A DNA stretch of 64,000 nucleotides from Photorhabdus bodei. GTDB taxonomy: Bacteria > Pseudomonadota > Gammaproteobacteria > Enterobacterales > Enterobacteriaceae. The stretch's first letter is position 1; the number at the start of each line of letters is the position of its first letter. The notes beneath the pieces were generated by a model, which made no database searches, had not been told where the DNA came from, and saw only the letters and a program-made list of their open reading frames with translations. The stretch spans positions 1 to 64,000 of the forward strand of contig NZ_NSCM01000014.1 of the NCBI RefSeq assembly GCF_003287735.1, in the 5' to 3' direction. Below, piece by piece: positions 26,573 through 36,275 of this stretch. A program made the translations under genes and the position numbers.

Positions 26573-26839
26573 ATGAAAAGACAATGCGTCTCAACCGTAG
26601 AACGAAAACAATCCGGTAAACGTAGTACAAATGTGTATTTGACCGCTAAAGTGGTAGATGAAGCCCGTGATTTAGGGATCAACTTATCAGCGACACTAGA
26701 CAAAATGTTGTCCGATGTTGTTCGTGAGAAAAGAAAACAGCTATGGAAAACTGAAAACAAAGCCGGTATCCACGTTTTCAATGAATTTGAGCGCGGTACA
26801 GGGCTATTTACCGATGATGATGAATACGGGGTTATTTGA
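26573..26839 (+). CDS. ccdA: CcdA-like antitoxin
   Basis: An 88-aa protein fitting type II CcdA antitoxins. A basic N-terminal ribbon-helix-helix (SGKRSTNVYLTAKVVDEARDLGINLSATLDKML) is followed by an acidic toxin-binding tail (WKTENKAGIHVFNEFERGTG). The ATG at 26573 with GAGG upstream is preferred over 26561. The stop overlaps the start of a ccdB frame (TGATG), the normal ccdAB coupling, but that toxin gene is broken. It is therefore an orphan antitoxin that could still neutralise a related CcdB. Confidence 0.85.
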   Translation: MKRQCVSTVERKQSGKRSTNVYLTAKVVDEARDLGINLSATLDKMLSDVVREKRKQLWKTENKAGIHVFNEFERGTGLFTDDDEYGVI

Positions 26840-27071
26840 TGGCTCAGTACGCTGCTTACCGCAACAAATCCCCTAAATCGAGGGAGTAATACCCTTTCAT
26901 TATCGACATTCAGAATGACTTATTAAACGATTATGATTCACGGACAATATTACAAAGTCAGTGACAACGGTAGTAAAGAGCAAGTTAAAAGCTGCGGATA
27001 TCGTCTGTGTTATGCCGGGTATTCACTCCGATATCATGGCAGCTTTAGATACTATCGTTTCAGGGATTTAA
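26839..27071 (+). pseudogene. ccdB: Decayed ccdB toxin
   Basis: Starting at the overlapping ATG, the sequence reads MAQYAAYRNKSPKSRE, then a stop, then YPFIIDIQNDLLNDYDSRT, then another stop. Near the end IHSDIMAALDTIVSGI is recoverable in frame. These are the N-terminus, second strand and C-terminus of CcdB, the gyrase poison. The middle is deleted and stops interrupt the frame, so no toxin can be made. Confidence 0.85.
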
Positions 27072-27172
27072 TTGGTTGATTTAAACTTTAGATCAATTTC
27101 AAAATAAGGTTTCAGTATAGGGGTTGTAAGCCCAGACCATCCAAAATTTTGTTGTATTAACTTCAGATTATT

Positions 27173-27207
27173 AACAAAGTGCTGGTTTTTTTATCCTGCA
27201 CTTTGTT
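27173..27207 (+). terminator. Terminator hairpin after ccdA/ccdB remnant
   Basis: AACAAAGTGC and GCACTTTGTT form a perfect 10-bp stem around a T-rich loop, followed by TT. It separates the ccd remnant from higBA. Confidence 0.6.
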
Positions 27208-27403
27208 TTAACAGAAAGATCAATAGTGGTCGGGGTCGTGCCAAAAACATTCGTTTGTGCAATCCCATTTTGCAGATCGGTAAGTCAGTGACTTATCCAT
27301 TGCAAAAATCTATTGCCAAATCTCCTCAAATGGCAATAAGTTAACGCAATTGCACCCAATGACTTATTGTGACTATTGCATGACGTGTAACATTGTCGTA
27401 TGC

Positions 27404-27422
27404 TATTACACACTATGTAATA
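27404..27422 (+). promoter_or_regulatory. Operator palindrome upstream of higB
   Basis: TATTACA-cacta-TGTAATA is a perfect 7-bp inverted repeat ending 10 bp before the higB ATG. Type II systems are autoregulated by the antitoxin or the complex, so this is the likely HigA operator. Confidence 0.65.
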
Positions 27423-27432
27423 CGGATGGACG

Positions 27433-27711
27433 ATGATTAAATCATTCAAGCACAAAGGGTTGAAGCAACTTTTTGAAAAAGGGATTACTTCTGGTGTACC
27501 GGCGCAGGATGCCGAGAGGATTAACGACCGTTTACAAGCTATTGATGCGGCAAATGAAATAGGCGAGTTAAACCGTCAAATCTATAAACTTCACCCGTTG
27601 AAAGGAGATCGCGAAGGTTACTGGTCTATTACTGTCCGGGCTAACTGGCGCATTACTTTTCAGTTCATTAACGGTGACGCTTACATTTTGAATTATGAGG
27701 ATTATCACTAA
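27433..27711 (+). CDS. higB: HigB-type toxin (RelE/ParE superfamily mRNA endonuclease)
   Basis: A 92-aa protein with the HigB pattern: [16 protein letters not shown], then RL-AID-A ([11 protein letters not shown]), [14 protein letters not shown] and a C-terminal [20 protein letters not shown]. Family members cleave mRNA on the ribosome. The toxin gene comes first, the typical order for higBA. Its stop overlaps the antitoxin start by one base (TAATG). Both genes appear intact, unlike the ccd pair upstream. Confidence 0.93.
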   Translation: MIKSFKHKGLKQLFEKGITSGVPAQDAERINDRLQAIDAANEIGELNRQIYKLHPLKGDREGYWSITVRANWRITFQFINGDAYILNYEDYH

Positions 27712-28025
27712 TGAGACAGTTTAAAATTTCCCATCCTGGAGAGATTATAGCCAGAGATTTAGAGGACATGGGTGTTAGTGGTCGTCGCTTTGCACTCAAT
27801 ATTGGAGTAACACCCGCTACGGTATCGCGTTTTCTTGCCGGTAAAACTGCGTTAACTCCATCACTGGCAATTCGTATTGCCGCAGCGCTGGGAAGTACAC
27901 CTGAGTTTTGGCTGCGTCTCCAGAGCGCTTATGACCTGCGCCAGTTGGAAAATCAAATCGACACGTCCGGGATCGTTTTATATGGCGAACAGGACGAAAT
28001 GTCGCAGGTCATCTTAAAGCATTAA
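27711..28025 (+). CDS. higA: HigA-type antitoxin
   Basis: A 104-aa XRE-family helix-turn-helix protein with the HigA signature [14 protein letters not shown] at the start. The HTH is [30 protein letters not shown], then the [10 protein letters not shown] segment. It binds HigB and represses the operon through the palindrome at 27404-27422. A 12-bp hairpin follows downstream. Confidence 0.93.
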   Translation: MRQFKISHPGEIIARDLEDMGVSGRRFALNIGVTPATVSRFLAGKTALTPSLAIRIAAALGSTPEFWLRLQSAYDLRQLENQIDTSGIVLYGEQDEMSQVILKH

Positions 28026-28103
28026 GCAATAGTAAATGCGGGGCTACGCCAGCCCTGCATTTGTCGGCAGTTATCGCAGCTACCCGGTCACTACCCCTTT
28101 TAA

Positions 28104-28132
28104 TTAAGCTCCGTTCACCAAACGGAGCTTAA
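28104..28132. terminator. Bidirectional terminator hairpin after higA
   Basis: TTAAGCTCCGTT-cacca-AACGGAGCTTAA has a perfect 12-bp stem between higA and the convergent methyltransferase gene. It lacks a long T-run, but the AA/TT ends give short ones on both strands. Confidence 0.7.
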
Positions 28133-28195
28133 GAACACCACCTCCCCAGACTATCCCGCCAGAAACGCTCTCACTTGACGAGCGGGATTATTTTG

Positions 28196-28933
28196 TTAAA
28201 TCTGACAAACAAGAGCTATATCAAGGCAATTTCGTTGATAATCATCCCAAAAACCTGGGGGATGAGCCTCAATATCGCTTTCTAACAACATGGGTTTTTG
28301 CCATTTAAATTGTTTGAACCCTGCCTTTTGGATCGCTGCTTGATATTGTTCACGACTCCAACGATACATAGTGAAAGGGCTAGGGGGTGTGGTAAGAAAT
28401 TCAGCTTTCAGGAGAGTGGTGTCTTTCACCGGCTCTTCACTCAAAACTTTTATACAATAATTTTCATAATTCCCTTTCTCTAATCGATAATCAGGTTCAA
28501 AGGTATACGCAATTAGTTTACCGGAAGGCTTGAGATGAGCAGCAATGACACGGAACATAGTTTCAAGGTCTTCAATAGATTCTGCATGGCAAAATAACCA
28601 GGCTGCATTAACTATGTCAAACTTGCCAAATGACTCCATCTTGCAGACATCTCTTACGTGAAATTCGATATCGTCACCGTATTGTTGTGATTTGCTTTTC
28701 GCAATCGCTATCATGTTATCTGATATATCGACTCCAATGACTTTTGACGCACCACGATTTTTGTATTCTCGACTAAAGAGACCATATCCACAGGCTAAAT
28801 CTAACACTGATTTCCCGTGTATATCTCCTGCCAGATTGAAGATAGTTCTGATTTCTACTTTGATATGGTCAGTAGCATCTGAAAAGCTTTCGTAAAGATG
28901 TGCAATAGGGCCATATAAAGTGTTATCTTTCAT
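28196..28933 (-). CDS. Class I SAM-dependent methyltransferase
   Basis: A 245-aa Rossmann-fold methyltransferase. Motif I VLDLACGYG lies at residues 43-51, the acidic motif II is VIGVDIS, and motif III/IV are HVRDVCKM and DIVNAAWLF. The substrate is unknown; the overall shape resembles UbiE/ToxA-like small-molecule methyltransferases. It stands alone between a toxin-antitoxin pair and gltS, with no biosynthetic partners next to it. An AT-rich 430-bp stretch lies upstream. Confidence 0.8.
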   Translation of the reverse strand: MKDNTLYGPIAHLYESFSDATDHIKVEIRTIFNLAGDIHGKSVLDLACGYGLFSREYKNRGASKVIGVDISDNMIAIAKSKSQQYGDDIEFHVRDVCKMESFGKFDIVNAAWLFCHAESIEDLETMFRVIAAHLKPSGKLIAYTFEPDYRLEKGNYENYCIKVLSEEPVKDTTLLKAEFLTTPPSPFTMYRWSREQYQAAIQKAGFKQFKWQKPMLLESDIEAHPPGFWDDYQRNCLDIALVCQI

Positions 28934-29370
28934 ATTTTTTTATCCTTAGCTAAAGGCCAAAATACTTTATTTATCGAAGAGATATATTACTTAGTATGAA
29001 TTAATAATTACTGAAAATTTTTCTCTTATTATAAATAAGATTCCAAAATAGTACCACATCTTACATCACTCACAATTCCATATATAACAATTGGTTAGCA
29101 AAATAACGCATAGCAAAATCATGAAACGTTATCTATATTAATACGTTAGTGATGAATTAGATATGATTTTTTAATATTGGTTAATTTTCGGATAAATATG
29201 AGGGGGGAATAAATATAAAATACCTATCATGTGTTTTGTGGAAACTATTATTCTTATAATAATTATGTCGTTTGAACAATATAAAGATGCCAATGGCCCG
29301 TCGTTATGCCTTTATATGGACTCCCCTGAACGCTCAACGGATTTTATACGAGTATATCAACAACAATACT
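28934..29370. other. AT-rich intergenic gap
   Basis: No coding frame, RNA gene or clear motif is seen in this low-GC stretch upstream of the methyltransferase and downstream of gltS. It presumably holds the methyltransferase promoter. Confidence 0.4.
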
Positions 29371-29394
29371 GCGCCAACTGCATAGCTGGCGCAG
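29371..29394 (-). terminator. Terminator hairpin of gltS
   Basis: TGCGCCAACT-gcat-AGCTGGCGCA pairs over 10 bp with one mismatch or wobble, 19 bp beyond the gltS stop on the minus strand. It is followed by GTATTGTTGTTG. Confidence 0.65.
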
Positions 29395-29412
29395 GATCTT
29401 GCTAATTTATCC

Positions 29413-30621
29413 CTACACCGCCGGGAAAACGGGTAACAGCAGATAGAGCTTAATCACAATCGCATTAACGATATCGATAAAGAATGCCCCGACCATCGGC
29501 ACCACCAGAAACGCCACATGGGATGGCCCGAAGCGATCGGTAATCGCCTGCATGTTCGCAATGGCGGTAGGTGTCGCCCCTAAACCGAAACCACAGTGAC
29601 CCGCCGCCAGCACCGCAGCATCATAGTTTTTACCCATCACCCGATAAGTGACAAAAATCGCATACAACGCCATGACGATGGCTTGAATGGTGAGAATGAC
29701 CAGCATGGGTAATGCCAGCGAGGCCATCTGCCACAATTTCAGGCTCATTAATGCCATTGCCAGAAACAGGGAAAGACTCACGTTACCCAGTACAGAAACC
29801 GCTCGGTCAAAGACCCGGTAGAAACCTAACACCGACAGACTGTTACTGAGGATAACCCCGATAAATAACACACAGACGAACGTCGGTAATTCAAACCATG
29901 TGCCTTGCAGAAGTTCAGATACAAAATTACCTGCCATCAGACAGATAGCGATCAAGGCGATCGTTTCCAGCATCACCAGTGCTGTGATCATCCGCCCGGT
30001 ATAAGGTTTTTCAAATGCCGTTGGCACTTCGGTATCATCAGCCCTTAGCCCCGGGGTTTTTGTGTTTCTCACCAGAAAACGAGCAACCGGTCCACCAATC
30101 AAACCACCCAGTACTAAACCGAAAGTCGCACAAGCCATTGCCACTTCTGTTGCATTTTCAAAACCATAACGCTCACTAAACAGTTTACCCCAAGCGGCAC
30201 CCGTACCGTGACCACCAGACAGCGTAACAGAACCCGCCAGTAAGCCCATTAATGGGTCCAGACCTAACAGTTCAGCCAGGGCGATACCCACCGTGTTCTG
30301 AACCAGCAACAAACCAACAACGACGAAGACAAACGTGAACAGAACCTTACCACCCGCTTTCAGGCTAGCAAGATTAGCATTCAAGCCGATAGTGGCGAAG
30401 AAAGTTAACATCAAAGGGTCTTTAAGAGATAAATCAAAGTTGATTTCCCAGCCCGTTGTTTGTTTAACAGCTAAAAGAATCAGAGCAACTAACAGACCAC
30501 CGGCGACCGGCTCAGGAATGGTGTATTTTTCAAGAAATGGGACTGATTGTACAAGTTTGCGCCCAAGTAATAGTACTAATGCGGACGCCACGAGCGTGCC
30601 ATAAACATCAAGATGATACAT
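29413..30621 (-). CDS. gltS: Sodium/glutamate symporter
   Basis: This 402-aa inner-membrane carrier imports glutamate with Na+. About ten hydrophobic segments are evident. The GltS signature LLAGSVTLSGGHGTGAAWG and the repeated GHCGFGLGATPTAIANMQA hairpin region are intact. It begins MYHLDVYGTLVASALVLLLG, as in E. coli. It keeps the E. coli neighbourhood (recG, gltS, yicH). Only xanP, which separates gltS from yicH there, is missing. Confidence 0.96.
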   Translation of the reverse strand: MYHLDVYGTLVASALVLLLGRKLVQSVPFLEKYTIPEPVAGGLLVALILLAVKQTTGWEINFDLSLKDPLMLTFFATIGLNANLASLKAGGKVLFTFVFVVVGLLLVQNTVGIALAELLGLDPLMGLLAGSVTLSGGHGTGAAWGKLFSERYGFENATEVAMACATFGLVLGGLIGGPVARFLVRNTKTPGLRADDTEVPTAFEKPYTGRMITALVMLETIALIAICLMAGNFVSELLQGTWFELPTFVCVLFIGVILSNSLSVLGFYRVFDRAVSVLGNVSLSLFLAMALMSLKLWQMASLALPMLVILTIQAIVMALYAIFVTYRVMGKNYDAAVLAAGHCGFGLGATPTAIANMQAITDRFGPSHVAFLVVPMVGAFFIDIVNAIVIKLYLLLPVFPAV

Positions 30622-30795
30622 CTATGTACCCCAGCTATATTGTTAAAATTATGTAAGTTATTACGACGTTATACTCATCCTTTAGAAAACGCCAAAAGCA
30701 GGCAACGCTGGATTAGAAAAAAAATCTGCAACAAACACAAGTTAAAACATATAAAAATGTGACCAGGGCGAAGCATGGCAACGAACAGAGTTTTT

Positions 30796-30811
30796 ACGCA
30801 AACGATTGCTT
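30796..30811 (+). promoter_or_regulatory. PurR-box-like operator
   Basis: ACGCAAACGATTGCTT fits the PurR consensus ANGCAANCGNTTNCNT at every defined position. No purine gene lies beside it. In E. coli this is the position of the promoter of xanP, a purine permease gene. Confidence 0.55.
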
Positions 30812-30862
30812 TTGCGCGGTCGATCATTAAATGCATTCTTTGTCAGTCCGGAATTTCACACC

Positions 30863-30913
30863 ATGCTCACCGCCTCCGAACCTCTTAATCTGGTGTTTCC
30901 TCAGGAGAAGTAA
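30863..30913 (+). pseudogene. Possible C-terminal stub of xanP
   Basis: A 16-codon frame (MLTASEPLNLVFPQEK) follows the PurR-like box by 50 bp. Its LNLVFPQE end resembles the LNL(L/V)(L/F)P-(E/D) terminus seen in xanthine/uracil permeases. Together with the operator it suggests that xanP was deleted internally. The match is short. Confidence 0.3.
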
Positions 30914-31000
30914 TCTTTCTACAAATCTGATATCGGGTTACACATAATCAACTCATCACGCACGTATATTTCATCATCGCGCGTGATGATGATTTATCTC

Positions 31001-32554
31001 CTAGCGGTTGGAAGGCCAAATAAAATCGTTACCAACCCAACCATCAAGATCGTATTCACTCATACACTGCTCAGCAAACCCTTTCAATTGATCCACTAAA
31101 CCCGTGGCTTGGGAAGCCAACAACACATCGACCCTGATAGCTTCGTGGTTGCCGGAATAATTGCGCTCGTATAATTCATGCCTGCCAGCGAATTCCGTAC
31201 CGATAGAGTCCCAAATCAGTTTCATGAGCTTGACTCGCTCAACTGCACTGTAACCATTGGAACCACGCATGTATTTATCAAGATAAGGAGACAGTTCCGG
31301 GTTGGAAAAATCGCGGGCATGAGAGTTAATATAAATCAAGGCACTGCCCAGATCCTGTTCAATAATTTCTTTTACCCGCGGGTAACCCAGCGTCATAAAC
31401 CAACGATAAGCTATCCCATACTCGTACCGAGGCAATAGGGCATCTCCACTCCAAGGCTCCGGGGATTTAATCATCGCATCACTGAGCGCCCAAAACATAT
31501 TACGCCATGACAATACTTCACCAACCCGTGCTTGCACGCCACGAAAATCCTTCGTACCCGTAGCTTCAACACCTTTAATGAGCAACCCAGAAAGAAAATC
31601 AAGTTTAACCGCCAATCGAGTCACACCATGCAACATAGCCCGATGAAAATAACCCGATTCAGCAAAAAATAACGAAACTTTATCTACATCTCCATAGATA
31701 AATATGTTTTCCCAAGGAACCTTCACTTTATCCAGAATCATTATCGTATCGTTCTCATCAAATCGGGACGAGAGCGGATAATCAAAAGGACTGCCCATTT
31801 TATCAGCCGCCATTGCGTAAGAAGGACGACAAATTAATTTCACTCCCGGGGTATTCATCGGCAAGGTAAAGACCAACGCAAATTCCCGTTTCTTTATTGG
31901 TAAACCGTAATGACCAATAAAGTTGTAGTGACTAATCGCCGATCCTGTGGCAACAACTTTAGCGCCGCTGACAATTAATCCATCATCACACTCTTTTTCA
32001 ACATGAATACAAATATCCCCAATTTCATCAGGTGATAAATGACGATCTATTGGCGGATTAATAATCGAGTGATTCCAGTAAAACACGCTCTCCTGCGAAC
32101 GGATATACCAGTTTTTTGCATTATCAGCAAAATCACCATAAATTTCCGGTTTTACGCCGAGCGAGGTAAGAAACGAAGCCTTATAATCAGGGCTTCTCCC
32201 CAACCAGCCATAACTCATGCGAGCCCACGCGGCAATAGCATCACGATCAGCAATTAAATCTTGCTGTGAGCGCGGTATACGGAAAAAAGGATGAGTCACA
32301 CCACAACTCCCCGTATCTGTCGCCGTGGTCAGTACGTCACGATAAGCAGGATCGTGCAAAGCGTCGTAGAGTTTCGCAACAGCTCGGGCCGGATTTTGAA
32401 AAGCAGGATGGTTGACAACATCGTGAATACGTTCACCATAAGCCCAGACTTCCCGACCATCATTTAACCCATCCAGAAATTCCTTTCCATTAAGTGGGCG
32501 GGTTGTGCGGATATTACCTTCATCCGACGATTTTTGTTTCATATTTTCTGACAT
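31001..32554 (-). CDS. hpaB: 4-hydroxyphenylacetate 3-monooxygenase-type FADH2-dependent hydroxylase (HpaB family)
   Basis: A 517-aa flavin-dependent phenol hydroxylase, the size of E. coli HpaB (520 aa). Family features are the N-terminal RPLNGKEFLDGLNDGREVW, the YIRSQESVFYWNHSIINPPIDRH region, VSGAKVVATGSAISHYNFIGHYG and DKVKVPWENIFIYGD. It ortho-hydroxylates phenolic substrates with FADH2 from a separate reductase (HpaC), which is not beside it. Without the hpa catabolic cluster it may serve secondary metabolism instead. It lies where xanP would be expected. Confidence 0.85.
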   Translation of the reverse strand: MSENMKQKSSDEGNIRTTRPLNGKEFLDGLNDGREVWAYGERIHDVVNHPAFQNPARAVAKLYDALHDPAYRDVLTTATDTGSCGVTHPFFRIPRSQQDLIADRDAIAAWARMSYGWLGRSPDYKASFLTSLGVKPEIYGDFADNAKNWYIRSQESVFYWNHSIINPPIDRHLSPDEIGDICIHVEKECDDGLIVSGAKVVATGSAISHYNFIGHYGLPIKKREFALVFTLPMNTPGVKLICRPSYAMAADKMGSPFDYPLSSRFDENDTIMILDKVKVPWENIFIYGDVDKVSLFFAESGYFHRAMLHGVTRLAVKLDFLSGLLIKGVEATGTKDFRGVQARVGEVLSWRNMFWALSDAMIKSPEPWSGDALLPRYEYGIAYRWFMTLGYPRVKEIIEQDLGSALIYINSHARDFSNPELSPYLDKYMRGSNGYSAVERVKLMKLIWDSIGTEFAGRHELYERNYSGNHEAIRVDVLLASQATGLVDQLKGFAEQCMSEYDLDGWVGNDFIWPSNR

Positions 32555-32905
32555 AGAAGATTCCTTACATTATTTATTTACCAGAAGATGGGTGAAAATA
32601 AACTATGCAGTGTTATTTCAAGCATCAATCAAATTGAGAAAGGAATAGAAAGGAATGACGAAAAAATACCATTATTCCATTTACAACCATCCACTAATAC
32701 ATTAATTCATTCAGATGTCATTGGCTATATTGTCATGCAATAAAATATAGATTTAATAATTATATTAATCACACAATATAATTATTAACAAAGGTAGATT
32801 CACATAATAATTTCTCCTCGCTCATAACTTTTATTCACCATCTCTTGAGTGAACACAAAAATTACGGCATAAAAGGAAGCTATAAGCCGATTAAATTGGA
32901 GTCTG
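32555..32905. other. AT-rich intergenic region between divergent hpaB and yicH
   Basis: No gene is seen. It must contain the divergent promoters, but no hexamer pair stands out. Confidence 0.35.
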
Positions 32906-34615
32906 ATGATGAGATGGCTAGGAAAATCGCTGGTTACTCTGTTATTACTGGTAATACTGGCAGTAATCACTGTTTATGTCGTGATGCAAACAAATTGGGG
33001 AACACATCAGCTTAGTCAATGGTTGAGTCATCACAGCCGTTATCAGGTTCAAATAGGCAATATCGAACATAACTGGTCACAACCGGGCACCCTGGCATTT
33101 TCCAATATTGTCATTAGCAATCAGCAACAGACTTTCATTTTAGCAGCTCAAGTTGTCGCATTCGATTTCAACTGGCAGCAACTTACTTCCCCGCGTCATT
33201 TTCATCGTCTGTTATTGCAACAGGGCCAATTAACAATCAAAGGCCAGCAACAATCCTTGCCTTTTAGCGCCAACATTCTGCAACTTAATCAGATGGCTAT
33301 TCAGTCAGAAAATGCAAGCTGGCAAATTCAAGGGCAAAACATCACTGGCGGTATCACCCCCTGGAACCCACAATCAAATACGTTGGCAGGGAATGGGGAA
33401 TTTCAATTCAGCGCTGATAAACTGAATTTCAATGATATTTCTCTCGAAAAAATCATTATACGAGGAGATAACCAGCAAAATACCCTCACTCTCCGTTCAT
33501 TTGGTGCAACATTGGCACAGGGTTCGGTATCAGGTAATGGGCAACGTCTGCCTGATGGTAGCTGGCAGTGGGATAATTTACTTATCAGCAATATTCGTTG
33601 GCAAACGCCAATGACACTTGAGGAGTTATTGCTAAAAACGGACAAATTACCCGCGGTCAGCATCAAAGATCTAAGCCTGACTAATGCCAAGCTGGAAGGT
33701 AAAAACTGGTCTGCTAATTATCTGGATGTCTCAGCAAAAAATGTCGGGTTGACTAACGGGAGCTGGCAGGCAAAAGAGGGCATCATTGATTTCAACGTTA
33801 TGGATACTACGCTAAATGATCTTCATTTCACCGATGTTATTGGTCACCTTCTTCTTGCAGGCAATGAACTCACTATTTCCAATCTCACTTCCCGTTGGGA
33901 AAAGGGATTATTCCACGTCAAAGGGCAATGGAATCACCAAACAAAACAATTCAACATCACCAATGCAACGGTTGCCGGTTTAACTTATACCTTGCCACAA
34001 AACTGGCATCAGTTGCTGAAAAAATCATTGCCTAAATGGATATCCGGATTTTCCATTAACGAGCTGACAATTAACAACAGCTTGTTGATTGATATTAACC
34101 CCGATTTTCCATTCCAGCTTACTGCCCTCAGTGGTTATATCTATGACATGGAATTACTGAAAGAAGGGAAATGGGGAATCTGGCGTGGTTCTTCAAATCT
34201 AAATTCCACCAGCGCAACATTTAACAAAGTTGAATTACGTCGCCCTTACCTTAAATTACATACAGAAGGAAATAAACTGATCCTCGACCAATTAGATGCC
34301 TCTGTTGATGATGGATTACTAAAAGTGAAAGGTACAGTAGATCAACAGGTACAGAAGCCATTTACTTTAGATTTCCGGGGAATAGATGCAGATTTAGCGA
34401 TTTTGCCTCAATGGCGGTGGGTGCCGTTGAAATTACAGGGTAAAGGCAATTTCACGCTGTTAATACAGGGAGATCTTGCTGCTGATGATATTAAAAGTAC
34501 TATCGATGGTTCATTGACTGCCTCGGATAAACAATCAGGCAGCGAAACTCAAGTCATTAATAAGGGGCAGATATCCACACCAAACTGTGAAACTTGTCCG
34601 GTTGTTAAGCTATAG
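32906..34615 (+). CDS. yicH: AsmA-family inner-membrane-anchored protein YicH
   Basis: A 569-aa protein with one N-terminal transmembrane helix (about residues 7-28) and a long periplasmic beta-rich AsmA/BAM-lipid-transfer-like region. The length equals E. coli YicH. AsmA-like proteins are implicated in lipid transport to the outer membrane (family knowledge). The position downstream of gltS supports orthology. A small hairpin (34627-34644) follows the stop. Confidence 0.85.
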   Translation: MMRWLGKSLVTLLLLVILAVITVYVVMQTNWGTHQLSQWLSHHSRYQVQIGNIEHNWSQPGTLAFSNIVISNQQQTFILAAQVVAFDFNWQQLTSPRHFHRLLLQQGQLTIKGQQQSLPFSANILQLNQMAIQSENASWQIQGQNITGGITPWNPQSNTLAGNGEFQFSADKLNFNDISLEKIIIRGDNQQNTLTLRSFGATLAQGSVSGNGQRLPDGSWQWDNLLISNIRWQTPMTLEELLLKTDKLPAVSIKDLSLTNAKLEGKNWSANYLDVSAKNVGLTNGSWQAKEGIIDFNVMDTTLNDLHFTDVIGHLLLAGNELTISNLTSRWEKGLFHVKGQWNHQTKQFNITNATVAGLTYTLPQNWHQLLKKSLPKWISGFSINELTINNSLLIDINPDFPFQLTALSGYIYDMELLKEGKWGIWRGSSNLNSTSATFNKVELRRPYLKLHTEGNKLILDQLDASVDDGLLKVKGTVDQQVQKPFTLDFRGIDADLAILPQWRWVPLKLQGKGNFTLLIQGDLAADDIKSTIDGSLTASDKQSGSETQVINKGQISTPNCETCPVVKL

Positions 34616-34785
34616 TAACGAATATTCGGGTACCTATGTGCCCGACTCAACCTTATAATAGTTATTTTCTATTTCAATTCATTAATAAAATCTCCGATCA
34701 GTATCAGCCGAAAAACCATACTAATATCGATGACATTAAAAACGCAATTAAATTTCACCAATGAAGTTGTAACAAGGTACAAAAA

Positions 34786-35208
34786 ATGACGTGTATACTG
34801 CCTGAAGCCATTGAAAACAAACTGCAAAATTATGACCGTATTGTTGTCGGTGGCATCATCAGAGACCAAAATAGTCATATTCTGTTCTTACAACGAGCGC
34901 CTGATGAATCCCCGCCAAATCTCTGGGAAATTCCTTCTGGCGGTGTAGAAAAAGGAGAAAATCTATTACAAGCACTATCTCGTGAAATAGAAGAAGAGAC
35001 CGGACTGCTTCTTGATGATGTTATTGGTTTTCTCAGCGCGGTGGAATATTCTATTAAGCAGACTCTATGCCTTCAGGTAAATTTTAATGTCATATGCACA
35101 GGTGAAGTTAAGCTTTCTCCTGAACACACTCAATATATATGGAGCAATATAGCCAATTTCCACAGTGAACTTGATGATTTTATGCTGCGTGTACTCAACG
35201 AAGCTTAA
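34786..35208 (+). CDS. Nudix hydrolase
   Basis: A 140-aa protein with a complete Nudix box: G52-x5-E58-x7-R66-E67-I68-x-E70-E71-x-G73-L74 (GGVEKGENLLQALSREIEEE). The box binds Mg2+ and hydrolyses nucleoside-diphosphate-linked substrates; the specific substrate cannot be told. It is monocistronic. It lies at the junction of two blocks that are far apart in E. coli (spoT-yicH and fabY-glnA-hemN). Confidence 0.88.
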   Translation: MTCILPEAIENKLQNYDRIVVGGIIRDQNSHILFLQRAPDESPPNLWEIPSGGVEKGENLLQALSREIEEETGLLLDDVIGFLSAVEYSIKQTLCLQVNFNVICTGEVKLSPEHTQYIWSNIANFHSELDDFMLRVLNEA

Positions 35209-35286
35209 TTTTATAAAAACGACTCTTATTATTGCTACTGATGATATGAAAAATCCCCAGTGGCATATTTAATGCCACTGAGAAAT

Positions 35287-36204
35287 CTAAGCGATAGCCG
35301 TATAAGCATTTGGCAATACCATATAGGTACCCGTAAATACCGCACCGATTCCCTGATCACCGCTAACAATCACATCCAATTTCACTCTCGCTTTACTGCC
35401 TTGTGCCAAACGAGCCAAATCGCCGCTCATATTTTTAAGATCGGCAACAGATTTTGGTCTGCCAACAACCGGTTTTTTGTAACGGATATCGGCATCAGCC
35501 AGAATGATATCACCACCTAGTTGACGTTCCTGTAACAACAGCCAAATCAATCCCCAACCGGTCAGGGTTGCCAGAGAAAACAGACTGCCAGCAAAGATAG
35601 TTTGGTGAGGATTTTGATTCCCGGCTTCCGGCATGGTGGTAATAAAGCTCTGACCGGTATATTGAGAAATTCGTACCCCCATTTTTTCACTGAGGGGAAT
35701 ATGTTTGTACCAAGCCTGTTGCAGTTCGTTGCACCAATCTGGCCGGTGAAGAATATCATCAAGTGTTGCAACCGGCTTTATCATCAGAAAATGGCGAATG
35801 GGTGTCGTTTGTGGGCTAGCAATTAGCCCACGGTTTTCAAACCCCAATTTACTGAAAAACTCCACCGCATGTTCACGAGCACTGCATACTACCCGTTTAA
35901 CACCCTCCTGACGGGCAACAGATTCCAAGGCCATTGCGATTAATTTTCCTAACCCTCTACCTTGCATGTTGGGATGCACTGCCAGAAAGCGGATTGCCCC
36001 TTCACTATCCGCATTGATATATAAACGCCCTACCGCCACCGGGTTCCCTTTCTCATCCACAACCATCTGATGATGAGCCATCGTGTCGTAACCATCTTTC
36101 TCAGAGCCTACAGGCTGATGCAATGGCTTACGCAACATTTCCCAACGAAATCGATAATATGCTTCCAGTTCTTGTTCTGTTTCAGGTACTCGCAGATGAT
36201 ACAT
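35287..36204 (-). CDS. fabY: FabY/YiiD: GNAT acetyltransferase fused to a thioesterase-like domain
   Basis: A 305-aa two-domain protein. The N-terminal GNAT fold has the acetyl-CoA loop ([13 protein letters not shown], about 76-88). The C-terminal hot-dog thioesterase-like YiiD domain (about 160-300) has the [12 protein letters not shown] helix. E. coli YiiD/FabY is reported to supply acetoacetyl-ACP for fatty acid initiation. It is third in a minus-strand run yihX-dtd-fabY, 71 bp after dtd. Confidence 0.88.
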   Translation of the reverse strand: MYHLRVPETEQELEAYYRFRWEMLRKPLHQPVGSEKDGYDTMAHHQMVVDEKGNPVAVGRLYINADSEGAIRFLAVHPNMQGRGLGKLIAMALESVARQEGVKRVVCSAREHAVEFFSKLGFENRGLIASPQTTPIRHFLMIKPVATLDDILHRPDWCNELQQAWYKHIPLSEKMGVRISQYTGQSFITTMPEAGNQNPHQTIFAGSLFSLATLTGWGLIWLLLQERQLGGDIILADADIRYKKPVVGRPKSVADLKNMSGDLARLAQGSKARVKLDVIVSGDQGIGAVFTGTYMVLPNAYTAIA

Positions 36205-36275
36205 AGAAACTGCCCCTTTCTTTTGCTCATGATGTTAATCGGGGATGATTGCGTTCTACTGGCTATTTTTGGTTG

